From the NCBI GenBank assembly GCA_018434945.1, contig JAHDOI010000028.1, positions 34,918 through 98,917 on the forward strand: a stretch of DNA of 64,000 nt, in the 5' to 3' direction. A program made the position numbers and the translations under genes. Shown here piece after piece: positions 60,891 to 64,000 of the stretch. The stretch is from Selenomonadales bacterium (GTDB taxonomy: Bacteria; Bacillota; Negativicutes; Sporomusales; UBA7701). Within the stretch, counting starts at the first letter, position 1. Every line of letters begins with the position of its first letter. The notes under the pieces were generated by a model that saw only the letters and a list, made by a program, of their open reading frames with translations, did no database searches and was not told the DNA's origin.

Positions 60891-61036
60891 ACAACCGACA
60901 CGACACTTTCTCCATAATTTTACAGTTTGCACTCCTCATATTCGCCAAATTTTGTAAGTTTCCTGCCGGCACGAACTATCTTTCTACAAAATAACGATTA
61001 CAAATGGCGAACCCCGGGCAAGCCCGGGGTTTGGCG

Positions 61037-61591
61037 TCACGATGAAAGTATTTTACTCAGCGAGGCGACGGCGACAGCTGCCATGAGCGCGTAACCGTCC
61101 TCGTTAGGGTGGACCCCGTCGGTGTGCAGGCCGTCCCGCAAACCGCCGGAAGGCATATCGACAAGGGCGGCGTGGAAGTCGAGCACCGGCAGACCTTTTT
61201 CGGCCGCAAAGATTCTCAGAAAGCGCCGGTATTCGGCCAACAGGGCTTCTTCCGGGTAGTCCACCGGCGGCGGCAGGCCGATGACCGGTTTAATTCCCCC
61301 TGACAGCGCCGCGGCTGCCATAGCGGCGACATTGCCGGCCACTTCGGCCGCCGCTATGCCCAGAAAAGCATCGTTCGAGCCGCCGGTGATGATTGCGTAC
61401 TCCGGTGCGAGGGCGGCGACATCGACAGCGAACCGGTGTCTCATATCCCCGGTCGTTTCGCCGCATACACCTTTGTTGGCGATCGATACCCCCAGGCGTT
61501 CGCCGGCGATCCGTACCCAGGAATACTCGGGCGGATAGGGGTACCCGTAAGTCAGGGAGTCGCCGATAGCGACGATTGTAGCTGCGCCCAT
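61037..61591 (-). CDS. SGNH/GDSL-family hydrolase
   Basis: The 184-residue enzyme shows all four blocks of the family: block I VAIGDSLTYGYPYPPEY (Ser in GDSL, residue 11), block II NKGVCGETTGDM, block III ITGGSNDAFLG (GxND) and block V LHTDGVHPNEDGYALMA (DxxH). It is probably a lipase/acyl-esterase acting on a small acyl ester. It lies 2 bp after a zinc-ribbon protein gene, so they form one transcript. Confidence 0.92.
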   Translation of the reverse strand: MGAATIVAIGDSLTYGYPYPPEYSWVRIAGERLGVSIANKGVCGETTGDMRHRFAVDVAALAPEYAIITGGSNDAFLGIAAAEVAGNVAAMAAAALSGGIKPVIGLPPPVDYPEEALLAEYRRFLRIFAAEKGLPVLDFHAALVDMPSGGLRDGLHTDGVHPNEDGYALMAAVAVASLSKILSS

Positions 61592-61593
61592 GC

Positions 61594-62007
61594 TCAGCCC
61601 AGCCGGCGGCGGAATCGCAGGCTGAACCAGGCCTGTCCCTTGCCGGAGCGTTCCCAGCCGGCGGCGGTAAGTGCTGCCGTCAGTTCCTCCACCACTTTTA
61701 CGTGGCGTTTGTTCTGCCTGTTCGCTTGGTAGTAGTCGCCCAAACCAGCCTTGACCTTGCCTGATTCGAGGACGGTCACTCCATCAGGTCCTTCGGTCTG
61801 AGCGATAAACTTAATATAGTCGCTGGGAAAGAGGGGACTCCACTTCTCCCCAGCCGCCGCCGCCGCGATCTCGCACGTTTCCCACCGCTCCGCGTCCGGA
61901 GCCTGGACCGGGTCCGGCTGCTGCGGAGCCGTCTGGGGGGCGCCGCAATTAGCGCAGAAATTGGCACCTTCCGGCAGCTCGGCGCCGCAGCTCGGGCATA
62001 TTTTCAT
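61594..62007 (-). CDS. zinc-ribbon protein with small globular domain
   Basis: The 137-residue protein starts MKICPSCGAELPEGANFCANCGA, a four-Cys zinc ribbon (Cys4, Cys7, Cys18, Cys21), behind AGGAGG. A Pro/Gln linker leads to a C-terminal domain (WSPLFPSDYIKFIAQTEGPDGVTVLESGKVKAG...RHVKVVEELTAALTAAGWERSGKG). Zinc-ribbon tails of this type appear on many envelope or regulatory proteins; function unknown. It precedes the SGNH hydrolase by 2 bp. Confidence 0.85.
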   Translation of the reverse strand: MKICPSCGAELPEGANFCANCGAPQTAPQQPDPVQAPDAERWETCEIAAAAAGEKWSPLFPSDYIKFIAQTEGPDGVTVLESGKVKAGLGDYYQANRQNKRHVKVVEELTAALTAAGWERSGKGQAWFSLRFRRRLG

Positions 62008-62211
62008 TGCCTTGTTCCTCCTGCCTGTCGGTCGCAACATTTACATTGTCGCCGTTCTTTTCCAAAATTCCATGCCACAGCGGCAAATCCTGCCTTGCGG
62101 AAAAATACCGCCGGGATATGGTTCGCCGGCAGATGCTGTACCGGTAGCGTTATCATCGGGCGGCGAATAACATAAACCAGGCGACAGTATTATGGAAAGG
62201 GGGGAAACCCA

Positions 62212-62475
62212 TTGGAAGAATCCACCGTTATCGAGATGGGCTTGGAGACGGTCGCACCCAGCCCGGAAGCGATCGGCGGCACACCATCGGGGGCAGGCGA
62301 GGGTGGCGGCGCGGTAAGCGAGGCTGCCAGGCTTCCTGATATTGCGACCTGGCTGTCGTGCGGAAGCTTCTGGCTTTACGCGATCCCGGTCATCCTGCTG
62401 CTGTTCCTCTGGCTGTTCTACCCGGCCATCCTGATCCTCGTATGCTTGATCCTTATTCTGTGGCTGCTGGGCTAA
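62212..62475 (+). CDS. small C-terminally anchored membrane protein
   Basis: The 87-residue protein starts at TTG behind AAGGGGGG. A Gly/Pro/Glu-rich head (residues 1-45) is followed by two adjacent hydrophobic segments (about 50-85; FWLYAIPVILLLFLWLFYP and ILILVCLILILWLLG) with almost no loop. It could be a hairpin or a single long helix in the membrane. No family recognised. Confidence 0.65.
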   Translation: MEESTVIEMGLETVAPSPEAIGGTPSGAGEGGGAVSEAARLPDIATWLSCGSFWLYAIPVILLLFLWLFYPAILILVCLILILWLLG

Positions 62476-62601
62476 ACGGCGCTTAAGCAGCCAACGCGGC
62501 GACAGCCCTCGTTTTGGCTTGAATTTGCCCGCTATCCCCCGGGATGGCGGGCGTGGTCCTCCATCGTACCGCCCGCTGGCGTTGTCTCCCGTTCGCGGTG
62601 G

Positions 62602-62630
62602 TTGACAAATCGGCCGCGCTCGTTTAGAAT
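62602..62630 (+). promoter_or_regulatory. sigma-70 promoter of the tRNA unit
   Basis: TTGACA, exactly 17 bp, TAGAAT. The transcription start would be near 62637, 27 bp before tRNA-Gln. A hairpin GCCCGC/GCGGGC lies upstream (62527-62553). Confidence 0.88.
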
Positions 62631-62663
62631 ATTCTCTGCACGATAGTATAACTATATAACTGT

Positions 62664-62740
62664 TGGGGAGTCGCCAAGCTGGTTAAGGCATCGGACTCTG
62701 ACTCCGACATTCGAGGGTTCAAATCCTTCCTCCCCAGCCA
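62664..62740 (+). tRNA. tRNA-Gln (anticodon CTG)
   Basis: The 7 bp acceptor stem TGGGGAG/CTCCCCA is complete. The anticodon arm TCGGA-CTCTGAC-TCCGA displays CTG, and the T arm is GAGGG-TTCAAAT-CCTTC. CCA is encoded at 62738-62740. Confidence 0.93.
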
Positions 62741-62744
62741 TCAC

Positions 62745-62820
<76 letters not shown>

Positions 62821-62830
62821 GTTGGGATCA

Positions 62831-62857
62831 AAGCCTCGCGGCAACGCGGGGCTTTTT
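62831..62857 (+). terminator. terminator of the tRNA unit
   Basis: AAGCCTCGCG pairs with CGCGGGGCTT (one G-T) across 4 nt, followed by T6. Confidence 0.92.
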
Positions 62858-62898
62858 TGTCGGTATAAGACGATAGGCCGGTTACCACCACGGAGGAG

Positions 62899-63159
62899 GT
62901 GGAGGATTTCGCGGCCGGCCGTATAAATGTGATGGTAGCGACTAAGTTGCACGAGGTGTTGAGCATGGAGTACGCTAGCGGCGACAAAATCATCGTCACG
63001 GCGGGAGGCGCGCGGCTGACGTGGACCATCCACGCGGTCAACAGCCGGGTGGTCAAGTATATCGACGAACAGGGCCGCTACGGACAGATGCCTGTGAGCC
63101 ACCTTGAGGAGCTGTTGGGAAACGGTCAGGCGCAGTTTAAACGCGGCGGCGAGGAGTAG
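62899..63159 (+). CDS. small protein, unknown
   Basis: At most 86 residues. The start is uncertain: GTG at 62899 lies too close to GGAGG. An ATG at 62932 has no site, and an ATG at 62965 (MEYASGDKIIV) has GAGGTG 6 nt upstream. The core KIIVTAGGARLTWTIHAVNSRVVKYIDEQGRYGQMPVSHLEELL is a likely small beta-rich fold. A terminator follows. No family recognised. Confidence 0.6.
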   Translation: MEDFAAGRINVMVATKLHEVLSMEYASGDKIIVTAGGARLTWTIHAVNSRVVKYIDEQGRYGQMPVSHLEELLGNGQAQFKRGGEE

Positions 63160-63183
63160 GCTGGCAGCATAGCAGGCAATCTG

Positions 63184-63211
63184 AAAGGCCGGGGTAGCCC
63201 GGCCTTTTTCT
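63184..63211. terminator. bidirectional terminator between small protein and 3D-domain genes
   Basis: AAAGGCCGGG pairs with CCCGGCCTTT across 4 nt; T5 on plus, shorter on minus. It touches the stop codon of the convergent gene. Confidence 0.88.
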
Positions 63212-63773
63212 AGATGCCTTTGTCCTTCGGGGTGCTGACGACGAAGACTTTTACTGTCTTCATGCCGAACTTTTTGGCCTCCGGAACCGTCCACTTGGCG
63301 ATGTCGATGCGGTTGCCCTTGATAGCGCCGCCGGTATCTTCGGCTACCGCGTATTCGCCGTGGCCGTCGGGGTATTGGATGAACACTTTCGAACCGAGCG
63401 GGATGACTTTGGGGTCGACGGCGATCACGCCGGGGCGGACCTGGGTGCCGAGGTGGGTCTTGTTGCCCCACTGGGCGTTGTCGTGCGGCCCGGGGGCGTA
63501 GGCGGTGGCAACCATTTTCAGCTCTTTCTGGAAGTTTTCGGGCGCTTCGCCGCGGATTTTCTTGACATGTTCGTTGGCTTTAAGTTCTGCTCCGGGGGTG
63601 GCGGCCGACGGTTTGGGATCGGGAGGCGCGGCGTGGGCGACTGCGGGCGGGAGGCCGGGCAGGCCGGCCGCGGACAGGACGAAAGCTCCCGCCACCGCTG
63701 CGGCGAGGCGCCGGTATTTATTCTTCAGGCTTTTGCGGCGGTAACCTTTGTGTCTACCGGCGTTATGCTTCAC
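63210..63773 (-). CDS. exported 3D-domain protein (YabE/YocH-like)
   Basis: About 187 residues, starting at GTG with AGGGGG 8 nt upstream. A basic head and signal peptide (LAAAVAGAFVLSAAGLPGLPPAVAHA, about residues 23-48) lead to a C-terminal 3D domain (ATAYAPGPHDNAQWG, GVIAVDPKVIPLGSKVFI, YAVAEDTGGAIKGNRIDIA). The three conserved Asp and double-psi barrel match the MltA-type lytic domain of Rpf/YocH relatives. It probably acts on peptidoglycan during growth, spore wall work or germination. Confidence 0.9.
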   Translation of the reverse strand: MKHNAGRHKGYRRKSLKNKYRRLAAAVAGAFVLSAAGLPGLPPAVAHAAPPDPKPSAATPGAELKANEHVKKIRGEAPENFQKELKMVATAYAPGPHDNAQWGNKTHLGTQVRPGVIAVDPKVIPLGSKVFIQYPDGHGEYAVAEDTGGAIKGNRIDIAKWTVPEAKKFGMKTVKVFVVSTPKDKGI

Positions 63774-63851
63774 AACGAAAGCCCCCTTTTGTACAGTTGT
63801 TATTGATAGTGTCTGTAAAAAAAGGAGCGCAATGCCCGGCATTTTTTGGGC

Positions 63852-64000
63852 GCCGGCAAGAAAGTCACGGAGCCACCCGTTAAACGGGTGGCTTGGGTTA
63901 GCCCTGAAAGGGCATTATACTAGCTGAGTCTCAAGACTCACTGAAAGTTTGCCAACCGCATAGCGTTCTCAGTCAGCCCCTAAAGGGGCTGGCTTTTTTA
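63852..64000. other. hairpin-rich element cut by window edge, possible IS200/IS605-type end or structured RNA
   Basis: Four close stems occur: AGCCACCCG-TTAAA-CGGGTGGCT (63875-63896), GCCCTGAAAGGGC (63902-63914), AGTCTCAAGACT (63926-63938) and AGCCCCTAAAGGGGCT followed by GGC and T6 (63975-64000). The density and loop style resemble IS200/IS605-family ends and their overlapping omega-type RNAs, or another structured RNA. No transposase is visible inside the window. Confidence 0.45.

Noticed and set aside
63774..63842. Upstream extension of the 3D-domain protein
   Set aside because: The added residues have no ribosome site, while the GTG at 63773 has AGGGGG 8 nt upstream and is followed by a proper signal peptide.

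Overview
The window looks like a chromosomal segment of a GC-rich, anaerobic, spore-forming Firmicute. A Negativicutes/Sporomusaceae-type organism is my best inference. The basis is Firmicute-style AGGAGG ribosome sites and T-rich terminators, a GlpP antiterminator, a SPOCS/DUF3794 spore-type protein, a 3D-domain protein, an anaerobic GlpABC dehydrogenase, a Tat-exported NiFe uptake hydrogenase and a 4-hydroxybutyryl-CoA dehydratase-like enzyme. No phage, CRISPR array or rRNA operon is visible.

Layout. 1-7218 (minus strand) reads asd-lysC-dapA, then an Asp/Glu racemase-like gene, a sodium:solute symporter and a three-part FAD/2Fe-2S/4Fe-4S dehydrogenase. A near-perfect sigma-54 promoter precedes asd, and a divergent sigma-54 activator lies beside it. 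9175-16373 is a complete anaerobic glycerol module (glpP, glpC, glpB, glpA, glpK, glpF), with an intrinsic terminator ahead of both glpA and glpF that GlpP could control. 16551-21519 is a quinone-linked uptake hydrogenase (small subunit, large subunit, cytochrome b) followed by NDH-2. 21708-24337 is a GlcD/GlcF-type 2-hydroxyacid oxidase. 24551-44374 is dominated by signalling: a chemoreceptor, several GGDEF/HD-GYP proteins, MarR-GNAT and LysR regulators. Between these lie an AbfD-like dehydratase, a SPOCS protein with metal-binding-type repeats, SixA plus CYTH-CHAD, and an orphan PtsI.

44562-53752 holds an orphan pilin-like gene, a hydrolase-mobB-split TSUP transporter cluster, a HAD phosphatase flanked by inverted copies of a dispersed repeat, an EamA/CaiB pair, and the two halves of a D-glutamate cyclase (DUF1445 and DUF4392) behind a strong promoter with a terminator-bearing leader. 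53755-64000 holds asnB, a His-rich YmaF protein, small stress-type genes, a soluble chemoreceptor with a C-terminal sensor-like domain, an 18-codon microgene, another diguanylate cyclase, tRNA-Gln and tRNA-Lys, a 3D-domain protein and a hairpin-rich element cut by the window edge.

Three genes (sigma-54 activator, GAF-GGDEF, YmaF) are each broken by one base in a homopolymer run of 7-8. That suggests assembly error or slippage rather than gene decay. Electron flow is a common thread: glycerol-3-phosphate, hydrogen, 2-hydroxyacids, NADH and probably an amino acid are all oxidised by flavin/iron-sulfur systems that could feed menaquinone.
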